A DNA stretch of 64,000 nt. Source: Tetrahymena thermophila SB210. Lineage: Eukaryota > Ciliophora > Oligohymenophorea > Hymenostomatida > Tetrahymenidae. The stretch spans positions 1 to 64,000 of the forward strand of contig NW_002476575.1 of assembly GCF_000189635.1 (NCBI RefSeq), written 5' to 3'. The notes below the pieces were generated by a model. That model was not told the DNA's origin and did no database searches. It saw nothing but the letters and a program-made list of their open reading frames with translations. Below are positions 1 to 16,443 of the stretch, piece by piece. How positions within the stretch are numbered: the first letter of the stretch is position 1; every line of letters starts with the position of its first letter. A program made the position numbers and the translations under genes.

Positions 1-13
1 AATATTTAAAAAG

Positions 14-2394
14 TGGAAATTAAATTGGTGATGAAGGTGCATCAGGCTTAGGTTCTGCTTTAGCAAATTGCATTAATCTCACGAATTTGACACTTAACCT
101 TTAGTAAAAACAGTTTATTTGTTTTGGATTGTGATATTTTTAATTTTAAAAACTAATTAAAAACAATAAAGCTCTTTATTCTTTATTCTTTTTCTTTTTA
201 TTGTGCTTGCTTTTTTTTGTTCTTTCTTTGTTAATTAAGCTCATCATTTTATTTTAAAATTTTGCTTTTATTATTAATTAATTAATCTTATCATTTCATA
301 TTTTTTCTTCATTTTTTCCTTCTAATTAACTATTTAATGATATATTTTTTCTTCAATATTTAAAAAGTGAAAATAAAATTGGTGCAATGGGTACATCAGG
401 CTTAGGTTCTGCTTTAGCAAATTGCATTAATCTCTCTAATTTGACACTTGACCTTGGGTAAAAACAGTTTATTTGATTTGAATTGTGATAATTTTAATTA
501 TAAAAACTAATTACAAACAATAAAGCTCTTTATTCTTTTTCTTTTTATTGTGCTTGCTTTTTTTTGTTCTTTCTTTGTTAATTAAGCTCATCATTTTATT
601 TTCAAATTTTGCTTTTATTATTAATTAATTAATCTTATTATTTCATATTTTTTCTTCATTTTTTCCTTCTAATTAACTATTTAATGATATATTTTTTCTA
701 CAATCTTTAAAAAGTTACAATTAAATTGGTGCAATGGGTGCATCAGGCTTAGGTTCTGCTTTAGCAAATTGCATTAATCTCTCGAATTTGACACTTGACC
801 TTGGGTAAAAACAGTTTATTTGATTTGAATTGTGATAATTTTAATTATAAAAACTAATTACAAACAATAAAGCTCTTTATTCTTTATTCTTTTTCTTTTT
901 ATTGTGGTTGCTTTTTTTTGTTCTTTCTTTGTTAATTAAGCTCATCATTTTATTTTCAAATTTTGCTTTTATTATTAATTAATTAATCTTATTATTTCAT
1001 ATTTTTTCATTTTTCCTTCTAATAAACTATTTAATGATATATTATTTCTTTAATATTTAAAAAGTGGAAATTAAATTGGTGCAATGGGTGCATCAGGCTT
1101 AGGTTCTGCTTTAGCAAATTGCATTAATCTCTCGAATTTGACACTTTACCTTTAGTAAAAATAGTTTATTTGTTTTGGATTGTGATATTTTTAATTATAA
1201 AAACTAATTACAAACAATAAAGCTCTTTATTCTTTTTCTTTTTACTGTGCTTGCTTTTTTTTGTTCTTTCTTTGTTAATTAAGCTCATCATTTTATTTTC
1301 AAATTTTGCTTTTATTATTAATTAATTAATTTTTTTTCCTTCTAATTAACTATTTAATGATATAATTTTTCTTCTATATTTAAAAAGTTGGAATGAAATT
1401 GGTGCAATGGGTGCATCAGGCTTAGGTTCTGCTTTAGCAAATTGCATTAATCTCTCTAATTTGATACTTGACCATGGGTAAAAACAGTTTATTTTATTTG
1501 AATTGAGATAATTTTAATTATAAAAACTAATTACAAACAATAAAGCTCTTTATTCTTTATTCTTTTTCTTTTTATTGTGGTTGCTTTTTTTTGTTCTTTC
1601 TTTGTTAATTAAGCTCATCATTTTATTTTCAAATTTTGCTTTTATTATTAATTAATTAATCTTATTATTTCATATTTTTTCTTCATTTTTTCCTTCTAAT
1701 TAACTATTTAATGATATATTTTTTCTACAATCTTTAAAAAGTTACAATTAAATTGGTGCAATGGGTGCATCAGGCTTAGGTTCTGCTTTAGCAAATTGCA
1801 TTAATCTCTCGAATTTGACACTTGACCTTGGGTAAAAACAGTTTATTTGATTTGAATTGTGATAATTTTAATTATAAAAACTAATTACAAACAATAAAGC
1901 TCTTTATTCTTTTTCTTTTTACTGTGCTTGCTTTTTTTTGTTCTTTCTTTGTTAATTAAGCTCATCATTTTATTTTCAAATTTTGCTTTTATTATTAATT
2001 AATTAATCTTATTATTTCATATTTTTTCTTTTTTCCTTCTAATAAACTATTTAATGATATATTATTTCTTCAATATTTAAAAAGTGGAAATTAAATTGGT
2101 GCAATGGGTGCATCAGACTTATGTTCTGCTTTAGCAAATTGCATTAATCTCTCGAATTTGACACTTAACCTTGGGTAAAAACAGTTTATTTTTTTTGGAT
2201 TGTGATATTTTAAATAAAAAAATGAATTTTAAACAAAAAAGTTCTTTGAATTTATTTGATAGCTTTTATTTATTTTATTTTTTTTATCATTTTTATTGAA
2301 CTAATTTTATTTTATTTATTAATTTAAAGAATAATTTTTAATTTAAAACTTTATTCTATTTTGATATTTATTAATAATTTACACAAATTTATTA
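14..2394 (+). repeat. Tandem exon+intron LRR units with 3-unit higher-order repeat
   Basis: The exon/intron unit recurs every 323-354 bp (exon starts 14, 368, 715, 1065, 1388, 1742, 2085). Introns as well as exons are conserved, including the blocks TTAATTAAGCTCATCATTTT and CAATAAAGCTCTTTATTC. Variants repeat with a three-unit period of about 1,020 bp: unit 2 resembles unit 5, 3 resembles 6 (both with TCTACAATCTTTAAAAAG acceptors), and 4 resembles 7. This is what unequal crossing-over in three-unit steps would leave. Confidence 0.85.
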
Positions 2395-2494
2395 TAGATA
2401 TAAAAACTCAATAAATGAATCATAAATATTAAAAGTAATAAACAAGTGTCGTAAATCAAAAAGATTAGTTGTCTTTTAGATAAACAACTGGTGA
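14..2494 (+). CDS. LRR protein gene A, 5'-truncated by window edge
   Basis: Seven 90-nt exons each encode one 30-residue leucine-rich repeat of ribonuclease-inhibitor/NLR type (core I-G-[DA]-x-G-x-S-G-L-G-S-A-L-A-N-C-I-N-L-x-N-L-T-L). Exons: 14-103, 368-457, 715-804, 1065-1154, 1388-1477, 1742-1831, 2085-2174. The last exon, 2398-2494, ends at TGA. Each LRR exon starts with one base completing a split codon and ends two bases into the next, so all join in frame; donors are mostly GTAAAAACAG and acceptors TTTAAAAAG. The last exon encodes KCRKSKRLVV and relates to the last exons of the neighbouring arrays. Such repeats form curved protein-binding solenoids; the ligand is unknown. The 5' end lies left of the window, so N-terminal domains are unseen. 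Repeats 2-7 share near-identical introns, showing recent amplification. Family and exon structure are clear; function is inferred only as protein interaction. Confidence 0.85.
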
Positions 2495-4326
2495 AAAAAG
2501 GATGAATAAGTATAAAATGTTTGAATAATATTATATATTTTATTATATAATATTTTGAAAAAAATTTAAACCTAAAATATAAATATAAATAGATTTTATT
2601 ATTGATTTTATATTTATAAATATCATTCATATTTTTGTAAGTAAATAAATTATTTATAAAAAATAAAAAATTAAATTTCCTTAAGCAAACTCTCTTGTTT
2701 CTCCAAAAACGATCAAACAATTTGAAACTTTTAGTGTCATATTACATCTTATTAAATTATATAAATGGCAAACTTTATATGCCAGTTATATTTTAATCTT
2801 AAATATTATCCATCAATCATATTTTTATCCTTTTTTTTATTTATCTTGTAGATGCCATGATTTAAATAAAACCTCAGGGAGAAATCAAGTTTTACTTTTT
2901 ATTTTTTATGTTTATTTTTGTTTTTTTTTTTCTCAAATTTTAAATTTATCTTATTATCATTTTTTTCATTTTATATTTTTTAAATCATAAAATAATTGTT
3001 TTTTAAATTATCATTTATTGATTCAATAATACAAATTTGATTTTTATTCAATAATATTTAGAGTAAATTAATCAATTTAAAAGTCTTTAATCTTGAATTT
3101 AGCTTTTATAAGCTTATTTCATATCAAGAATTTATGTAATTTTTTTTTAATGTGGTATTATAAAGTTTAAAATGCTTATCTTATTTTATATAAAAAAATG
3201 TTCGAAAAATTAAAGGTTACCACCTACTTTTCTCATTAACACTTTAGCCCCCAATAAGATTAATTTATTAAAATACATTTAAAATTTTTTATGTATACTT
3301 AAGCTAAAGTTAATAAGCCATCTTACATTAATTTAATAAACTTTCCTAAAAATAGCTATAATTGACAACTCTATTAATTATTGATTAAAATTCATGAAAG
3401 ATTGAATAATATTAATTTTATATATGTTAGTATTTATTGGCGTAGCTTTATGTTATGTGTTTGTTAACTATATCAATCAAAAATTATAAGAGAAATAATT
3501 AATTATTCAAGAATAATAAAAAAATATTACAATTTTGTTAATTTAATCTATACTAAAATGTATGATAAAAGCTAATCCCGTGCCCTTATTCTATCTATCA
3601 ATCTATCAATCAATCAATCAATCAATCAATCACATCAAAAAGTTCCTTGTTTCATTAGGAAAATAAGTAAATTCTTTAAATTTATTGATTACTAAATTTT
3701 TTATGTTAGTAAATAAATATCCTAATGAATAAAATATTATTTATTTAATAATTTTCAAAAAATTAATCTTAATTAATATAAAAATGTTTAATTTATTTGA
3801 TTATTAAAAATTTATTTTTATAGCTATAAAAACTGTTATTTGTTAAATACAGCCTTTATAAATACCTAAATAGCATGTGTGTGCAAAAAAAATTAATAGG
3901 ATTTGAGAATAATTAGATATTTTAATTAAAATATTCTATGATTAGTAGATTAAAACGGAAATAAATTTACTTAATAAAAATAATTCTATTAAAATTTAAA
4001 TAATTTAATTACTAAAAGTTTTTCAACATACGAATAACTAACTAACTAACTAACTAACTAACCATCTCTAATTCTTTTTATGTTTTTAAGTATAAGTTTT
4101 ATATAGAAAATATTAAGATTGAAAAGTAAATATTATTCTAAATAATTTTTTGTGATATCTCTTTGTAAAAATAAATTTATAAGTTAATATTTGTTAATTA
4201 CAATAATTTATTTGTTCTTTTTATCCAGATTAATTTGAAATAAAAAAATTAATTTTTTAATATACGCTTAACTAATTAATTAATTTGATTTGCATAAATT
4301 GATATTTAAAATTTAAAATAAAAAAT
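2495..4326. other. Intergenic between LRR genes A and B
   Basis: This is AT-rich, with no repeat exon or convincing ORF. It holds two tetranucleotide microsatellites, (ATCA)n at about 3591-3632 and (AACT)n at about 4037-4062. It should contain the 3' UTR of gene A and the promoter of gene B; I recognise no specific element. Confidence 0.6.
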
Positions 4327-8475
<4,149 letters not shown>

Positions 8476-9370
8476 TTATTATAAGCAAGGTGAAAAAAGA
8501 TGAATAAATATAAAAATAATTGAATAATAAATATAATATGTTTTATTTTTATTAAATTTGTAATCATATAATTTATTTAACCTAAATTAAAAATAGATTT
8601 ATTTATTTATTATTTTAATTATATTTATCATATTTTACTAAGTTATTAGATAGCTTATTAAATAAATAAATAAAAAAATTAAATTTACTTAATTAAAATT
8701 TGAGAAAAGGCATTAAATTAAAAAAATTTTTTTCAAAATTTAATAAAAATAGGTAGATAAAAAAAATTAAAAAATATAAAGTGTAAAATTAGCTTAAAAT
8801 CATAAAAATTAAATGAAATATCACCATCTGTACATACATGCATACATACATACATACATACATACATACATACATACATACATACATACCTACACAGTTG
8901 GTGATATTTTAATTAGAGGATTAGTAATATATTGTAATTTTTATTTAACCTTTTAGTTATGTTTTTAAGATATTAATTTCAACAATTAATACATCTAATT
9001 TATATCTATGAAATAAAAATTTCTTATTTATTTAATTTAATAAGACAGACAGACGTAGATAGATAGATTAATAAATAAATTAATAAAGTTTTGACCATTT
9101 TTGGTGAAAATTGAGGGCTAGAAAGAAAAGCTTTATTTAAGTTAATTTTACTTTTAAATTTTCTTTATTAGATAACTAACTATTTATTAACTTATTAAAA
9201 TATGATAGTTATAATATAATAAAAAGAATTAATAAATAAATAAATCAATTTATATTTTAGGTTAAATTATCCTATTACAAATTTGTATAAAATAAAACAA
9301 ATTATATTTATTATTCAATTATTTTTATATTTTAGTATTTGTCCTTATTTCACCCACCACTTTTTTATCA
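8476..9370. other. Convergent intergenic with (CATA)n repeat
   Basis: This is the 3' space between converging LRR gene B and array D. It holds a (CATA)n microsatellite at 8831-8889 and a short AGAC/AGAT tract near 9045-9066. No coding potential was seen. Confidence 0.7.
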
Positions 9371-9860
9371 TCAACAGAAACTTATTATTAAGGATACTAA
9401 TCTTTTTAATTTAAGAAACTTTTCTTTCAATTAATATTTTTCATTGATTTTGTTTTAACTTTTCATATTAATTAGAGAAAAAAAAAGCGCATAAATAGAA
9501 TAAAAAAAAAGAAAGAAAAATAAATCAAATAAATATCTAATAAATAAATTAAAAGAGTTAGTTAATTAGTTTTATTGTTTTAAATTCATTTTTATATTCA
9601 AAAATATCACAATCCAAATCAAATAAACTATTTTTTACCAAAGACGAAGTGTCAAATTTGAGAGATTAGTGCACTTTTTTAAACCAAAAACTAAGCCTGA
9701 TACACCTTAATTACTAATTTAATTTGAGCTTTTTAAATATTGAATATTAAAAAAGAAATTAGTTAAATTAACAAAGTAAGAAAGAAAAAAAAACACATAA
9801 ACGCAATAAAAAAAAGAAAGTAAAATAAATCAAATAAAAATCTAATAAATAAATTAAATG

Positions 9861-9917
<57 letters not shown>

Positions 9918-11247
9918 TATTGTTTTTAATTCATTTTTATATTCAAAAATATCACAATCCAAAACAAATAAACTATTTTTACTTAAGAAGAAGTGTCATA
10001 TTTGAGAGATTAGTGCACTTTTTTAAACCAAAAGCTAAGCTTGATACACCTTAATCACCAATTTAATTTGAGCTTTTTAAATTTCATATTAAAAAATATG
10101 ACAATTATACTATATTTACTTAAGATAAAGTATTAAATTTGAGAGATTTCTACACTCTCCTAAACTAGAACCTATGCTTAATGAACCTTCGTCACCAATT
10201 TAATTTTAGCTTTTTAAATATTGAAGAAAAAATATAAAATTTATTAGAAATAAAAAATTAATAAAAAAATATGAAATAATAAAAGCAAAAGTGAAAATAA
10301 AAAAATGAGCTAAACTAACAAAGAAAGAAAAAAGAACATAAGTACAATAAAAAAAATAAATCAAATAAAAAGTTAATGAATAAATAAATTAAGAGAGTTA
10401 TTTTTATTATTTTAAATTCATTATTTTTTAAAAATATATCACAATCAAAAACATATATATCAACTTTTTTTACCTTAGAGTAAGTGTCAAATTTTAGAGA
10501 TTAGTGCATTTTTCTAAAGCAGAACCTAAGTGTGATATACCTATTGCTCCAATATTATTCTAACTTTGTATAAATTGAAAAAAAAATTCTTAATAAGTTA
10601 GTTAGTTAGAAGGAAAAAATAAATGAAGAAAAAATATGAAATAAAAAGAAATAAATAAATAAATTAAATAATAATAAAAGCAAAAATTGAAAAGAAAAAA
10701 AATATTTTAAATTAATAAACAAAGAAAAAAAAACATAAGCAAAATAATAAAAAAAAATAAACCAAATAAAATGAAGTGATCATTAATAATAAATTAAAAG
10801 AGTTATTATTATTATTATAAATTAAATTTTTATATTAAAAAATATCACAATAAAAAACAAATAAACTATTTTTACTCAAGATTAAGCTTTAAATTTGATA
10901 GATTAGTACACTTTCCTAAACCAGAACCTAAACCCAAAGCACTTTCATCATCAATTTTATTGTTACTTTTTATAAATATTGAAGAATAAATAGCTATTTA
11001 ATTAATTAGTTAGTTAAATTCAAAAGATGAAGAAAAATAAGAAATTAATTTACTAATTAATAAAAAAAGCAATTATTGAATATTAAAAATATTTAAATTA
11101 ATGAATAAAAATAATAACTTAAGCACAATAAATAATACCAAATAAAAAAGTTTTTACACAAGATGAAGTGTCAAATTAGAGAGATTAGTGCACTTTCCTA
11201 AACCAGAACCTAACCATGATGCTTCGTAACCAAACATTTTTTTCTTA
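9371..11247 (-). CDS. LRR array D, 6 repeats plus last exon, 5' end unresolved
   Basis: Minus-strand exons in transcript order: 11158-11247, 10876-10965, 10474-10563, 10120-10209, 9983-10072, 9639-9728 (each 90 nt, one LRR) and last exon 9371-9458, which encodes EKFLKLKRLVSLIISFC and ends at TGA. Phases match genes A-C. No copy of the two leader exons used by B and C lies upstream. Instead, the last exon of gene C and a damaged second copy of it sit between D and C. D may be the 3' part of a longer form of gene C: splicing 12083 to 11247 is in frame and would give 19 repeats and 628 residues. It may also be a gene that lost its 5' end. The first repeat is the most degenerate (KKKMFGYEASWLG), and one intron (10073-10119) is only 47 nt. 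Confidence 0.7.
9860..9917. repeat. (TTAG)n microsatellite in array D intron
   Basis: A perfect tetranucleotide repeat in the intron between exons 9983-10072 and 9639-9728. Read in the sense of the gene it is (AACT)n, like the long repeat in gene B. Confidence 0.97.
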
Positions 11248-11433
11248 CTTTTTAAATATTGATGAAAAAATATATAGTTAATTACTCTAAACTCTTTATA
11301 ATAAGACCCCCTCCCCTAATTTAGAAAAAAGGGAGTTATATAATTTCCTGTAAACCCTCTAAAAAATTTAAGAGTTGGTGTTTTAGGAGCAAATAATAGA
11401 TTTATTATAAATAGATACGTAAAATAAAAAATA

Positions 11434-11519
11434 TCAAAAACCAAATAAATATTTCAATTAATCTTTTTTATTTATGAAACATTCTATATATTTATGTATG
11501 TATTTTCTCTTTTTATGAG
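11434..11519 (-). pseudogene. Damaged duplicate of gene C last exon
   Basis: This stretch aligns with the last exon of gene C (11804-11876), sharing the start CTCATAAAAAGAGAAAATA and an AAAAGATTA..GAA core. It carries an insertion of about 12 nt and a one-base length change, so the TGA that ends gene C is out of frame here (11434-11436). Flanking intron sequence is duplicated too, with a period near 360 bp. It looks like a non-functional by-product of tandem duplication. Confidence 0.7.
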
Positions 11520-11739
11520 CTATCTTTAATTACATTGAAATATTAAAAATAAAAAAAATATTAAAGAAAGAATTTATAAAATAGCTTTAATTTAATACTT
11601 AAAATTAAAATAAAAAAGCATTAAAATAAATAAATTAATAAAAAGCAAATTTTCTATAGATTTTTATAGTTTTAAATTTCTTTTTAAGTTAATGTAAAAC
11701 AAACAGTCTAAAACAATAAAATAAATTAAGTAATTATAC

Positions 11740-11768
11740 TAAAGATTGAGTGTAAATCTAGAGGGATT
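11740..11768 (-). pseudogene. Truncated LRR exon remnant
   Basis: On the minus strand this reads as the last third of an LRR exon (N-P-S-R-F-T-L-N-L) followed by GTATAAT in donor position. The first two thirds of the repeat are absent. It lies just where a duplicate of exon 12083-12172 would sit relative to the damaged last-exon copy at 11434-11519, so both belong to one eroded duplication. Confidence 0.6.
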
Positions 11769-11803
11769 TATAGTTTTATTATTGATAAATAAAATTAAAA
11801 ATA

Positions 11804-14148
11804 TCAAACAATTATAAATAATTCAACTAATCTTTTTGATTTACGAAACTGTCTACATATTTTCTCTTTTTATGAGCTTTCATTAATTTCATTAAAACTT
11901 TAAATATCAGAAAAAAATAATTAATAAAATAGCATAAATTAGTTATTATTTAATACTTTAAATTAAAAAAATACTAAAAATAAATAAATGAGTTAAAAGC
12001 AAATAATAGATTTATTTCTATTTCTTTAAGTTCTTTTTTAAGTTAAAATTATTTCAACCCAAATCAAAAAAACTATTTTTACTTAAGATTGAGTGTTAAG
12101 CTTGAGAGTTTAACGCAGTTTGCTAAACCTTATTCTAAGGCTAGTGCACCCTTTGTACTAATTTAATTCTTGCTTTTTAAATATTTAAAAAAAAAAATTT
12201 GTTAATTAGAAATAAAAAAAGAAGAAAACACATGAAATGAAAAGAAATTAATAAAATTTCAGTGAAAATTAAAAATTAATAAATTTTTTTAAAAAAAACA
12301 TTAACAATCAAAAAATAAATAAATAATGAATGAATTGAATAAAATGTTTTTGTTTTAACTTAGCTTACATTTTAAAAATATCACAATTAAAAACAAAAAA
12401 ATTTGTTTACTTAAGTAAAAGATTCAAATTTGAGAGAATAGTACTCTTAGCTAAAGCAAACCCTAAGACTGATGAGCCTTCATCACCAATTTGATTGTTA
12501 CTTTTTAAATATTCAAACAAAAATAAATAGTTTGAAGAAAAAATAAGTAGTTAAATAAAATTGTAAAACATTAGAAATTAATGAATTGATAATTAAATTA
12601 GAACTTAAAAACAAATAAATGAATAAATTAAATCAAGAAAAAATAAATTAAGCAAAGATTTTTAGAATAAATTTATTGTTTGTTTTAAATTCTTAAATTG
12701 TCTAAAAATAAAAATAAACTCTTTTTACCCAAGAAAAAGAGTCAAATCAGAGAGATTAGTGCAATTTGCTAAACTAGAAGCTAAGTTTATGGCACCCTAT
12801 GCACCAATTTAATTATTACTTTTTAAAGATTAATGAAAATAAACTTAATTACTTTGTAAAAATTAAAAAAATATTAAGTAAAAAACTGAAATAATCTATA
12901 AAATTTATAAAAAGCACACAAAAAATTCAAATAAATAAAAAAAATTAGTTTCATTATATTAAATTAAATTTTATATTAAATAGAAAGAAGCAGTTTGTTT
13001 GAACGATTACAGACAGTCAACCCAATAATAGAGTTGACTGTATTGAAGACAATAGCTCTGATGATAAAACCAATCTTAAATAAATAAATAAACAAATAAA
13101 CTGTATTTACCTAATTGAAAGTTTTAATTTTGAGAGATAAGTGCAACTAGCTAAAGCAGAACCTAAAACTTATGCACCTTCTGCACCAATATCACTGAAA
13201 CTTTTAACATAGGAATTAAAATAAATTAAAAGTAATTAATTACAAAATAATAATAACAATATATATATAGAAATAGAAAATCCAGTGAAATATAATCTTA
13301 TGATATCATATTTATTTTTATTTATCATATCTATAAAAATATAGCTTAAAAATATTTTTTTAAAGCCTCTACAAAAGAAAATATTTAAATTTATTTTTTA
13401 ATGAAAAAAGAGTTAAATTTAGGGGGGGAAAATGGAAACAATTTTAAAAATATTAATAAATGAAATAAAAGGCTAATAGAAAAATTAAATATTATTGCCT
13501 TATATTAACTTTTAATTTAAAAAATATCAATATGGTAGCAAATAAATTCTTTTTACTCTAGGTAAAATTACAAATTTGATAGACTAGAGCATTTTGATAT
13601 ACCAGAACTCAAGTCTAATAAACCTTCAGCACCAATTTAATTATCACTTTTTAAATATTAAAGAAATTACATTTACTAACAAGAATAAAAAAGCTTAAGA
13701 AATATAAAAGAAAAAGAAATAAATTATCAACACTAAAATTAAATATAAAAAAATTTTAAAAATTGAATTAATAATCAATCTATATATATGATTTTAATTA
13801 GTTAAAAATAATTCTTTTAATATAAAATATCATAATCTAAAAAGCAAATAAATTGATATTACATTAGATCAAGTGTTAAATTTGAGATATTAGCGCTATT
13901 TGTTAAAGCTTTACCTAAGCCTTATGCCCCTTTATCTCCTAATTAATTGGATCTTTTAATTATTCAAAAAATAATTACTTAATTAGTTAGTTAATTAGAA
14001 GGAAAAAATGATGAAGGAAGCATGAAATAATAATTCAAGTAAAAGTTATATATTAATTAAATAAATTAATAAAATCATAAAAAAAAGCTATCTAAATAAA
14101 ATTTTATTAATTAAATAAATTTTTATATTAAAAAATATCACAATCAAA

Positions 14149-14199
<51 letters not shown>

Positions 14200-16443
14200 A
14201 AACGGCTTTTACTAAAGATAAAGTTCCAAATTTGAGAGATTAGAGCAGTTGAATAAAGCAGAACCTAAGCTTGATGCACCTTCTGGACCAATTTAATTTT
14301 CACTTTTTAAAAGTGATAGTTAATTTGTCATCAGAGTAGATGAAAAAAAATATGCAATAATTAGAACAATATTCATGATTAAAGCAAATGTTTAAATTAT
14401 AAAAATAAATTCAATTAAAAAAAATTGATTGATAAGCAGAAGGGGAATAGCCATAATTTATTTTTTAAAAAGATTTAAGGGTAAATATATATCCCTACCT
14501 TTATTCAACTTTTATTAGTTTCTACATGGCTACATCCCCTCCCTTCACTTAGAAAAAGCAGAATCACAAATAAACAAATAAATAAATAAATATAAATATA
14601 TTATTTATTTGTACTTAAGGTTAAGTATCAAACTTGAAATATTAGTGCATTTTGTTAAAGCAAAGCCTAAACCTGATGCTCCCTGTGCATTGATTTAATT
14701 TTTACTTTTTAAATTTTAATTAAAAATAATTAGGTTGTAAAAAAGAAAAAAATAATAAAGAAATTACAATCAAAACACAAGTTAAAAAGTTAAAATGGGC
14801 TCAAAATAATGAAAAAAAACAATTTCAATTAAAAATAAATAATTAAACAAAGTTTAATAGTAAAAAATATAAAAATATGAAAATAAACTGTTTTTACGAA
14901 AGTAGAAGGGCCAAATTTAATAAATTAGTAGAAGTTCCTAAAGCAGAGGCTAAGTCTGATAAACCCTTATCACCAATTTAAGTTTCACTTTTTAAATAAT
15001 AAAGAAAATATAAATAGTAAATGTGAAGAATGAAATAAATAACTTAAAATCAAAATTAAACTAATCAAAGGTATAATAATAATAAAAAAAAATAACAAAT
15101 ATTTAAAATAAATATCAATCAAATTAATGGATTTTGTTGTTTTAAGATAATTTTTATTTTCAAAAATATCACAATCTAAAAAATAAGCTGTTTATTTTTA
15201 CAAAAGATCTAGAGTCAAATTTTACAATTTTGTGCAATTTACTAGATTTTAACCTAAGGTTTGTGCGCCAATGGCACCTAATTAATTCTCTCTTTTAAAT
15301 ATAAAAAAAAATTTTGTCAAAATAAAAATGAAAAAAAATAAAAAAAGTTTGTAATAATTAAAAAAGTTGAAATAAAACATTAAAAATCAAAAAAGATACC
15401 GAAAAAAATAAAAAAGAATTATATTTTTAAGTTAAAAAGTATGAAAGTTGAAGCTAATAATATTATTTTTACCTAAGATTAAGTATCAAATTTGAGAGTT
15501 TAGAGCAGCTTTATAAAGCAGCACTTATATTTGATGAACCTTCTGCATTTATTTCATTATTACTTTTTAAATATATATTTAATAAATTTGAAATAAAAAA
15601 AAAGTATCAAATAAAAATTTTAAAATAGTAATAAAAATAAAATTCTTATGAAATGATAAACAAACCAAATAAAAAGATAGATTATAGATTTTTATTATTT
15701 TAATTTATTTTATATTAAAAATATCTAAATCAAAAATAGGTATAATTTTTACTCAAGATTAATTTCAAAATTAACGAGATTAGTACACTATGTTATAGCA
15801 TGGGCTAAAGCTGATGCACCCTCTACGCCAATTTAATTATCACTTTTAAATTTTGAAGAAAAATATAATTATCTAGAGTAATTTAATCAAGAAGAGAGTA
15901 AAAATAAAAAATTAAAATAGTAATAAAAATCAAAAATATTAAAAAAACCAAATAAAAAGTACTAAATTAAGGGAGCTTTGTTGTTTTAAGTTATTTTTTG
16001 TGTTAAAAATATTAGAATCCAAAACAAATAAATAAATGAATATTGATTACCGAAGATTGAGATTCAATTTTTAGAGATTAATGCATTTAGCCAAGGCAGA
16101 ACTTAAGGTAGATACACCTTATGCACCTATTTAACGGTAACTTTTTTCATTTTAAAGAAAATAATAAAATATTGAATTAACTTTATTCAGAATTAAACCC
16201 ATTGAAATAAATAAAAAAGAATAATAAAATAATAAATAGTAATATTTTTAACTTGAAAAATTTAACACTAAAAAAGATATTAATTAATTTAATTTACTCT
16301 TGTTCAATTAAGAGAAGTGTATGAGATTCCAGAGAGGAGCATAAAAACTTTTTATGAGAAAAAAGAATTTAATGAGCAATCAATTAAGAAAGTATTTTAT
16401 TTACGTCTTCTAGATTATCGTAATATTAATTCTATTCTATCAT
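11804..16443 (-). CDS. LRR protein gene C, complete, 13 repeats
   Basis: Sixteen minus-strand exons: leaders 16405-16443 (MIEQNQYYDNLED) and 16298-16347 (FLCSSLESHTLLLIEQ), then 90-nt LRR exons 16051-16140, 15753-15842, 15473-15562, 15202-15291, 14898-14987, 14615-14704, 14213-14302, 13863-13952, 13557-13646, 13111-13200, 12729-12818, 12411-12500, 12083-12172, and last exon 11804-11876 (RKSKRLVELFIIV, TGA). The sum is 1,332 nt, 443 residues, in frame at every junction. Leader lengths and phases equal those of gene B, supporting both models. No signal peptide or membrane helix is visible; the product is probably a cytosolic protein-binding solenoid. Repeats are more diverged than in A, so this array is older. 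An alternative transcript could skip the last exon and continue into array D in frame. Confidence 0.82.
14146..14202. repeat. (AAAT)n microsatellite in gene C intron
   Basis: A perfect tetranucleotide repeat ending about ten bases from the donor of the intron after exon 14213-14302. In gene sense it is (TTTA)n, the same motif and the same near-donor position as 6781-6831 in gene B. Confidence 0.97.

Noticed and set aside
2379-2720. Minus-strand open frame of 113 codons
   Set aside because: It overlaps the last exon of LRR gene A and is almost all F/I/Y/K/L from AT-rich sequence.
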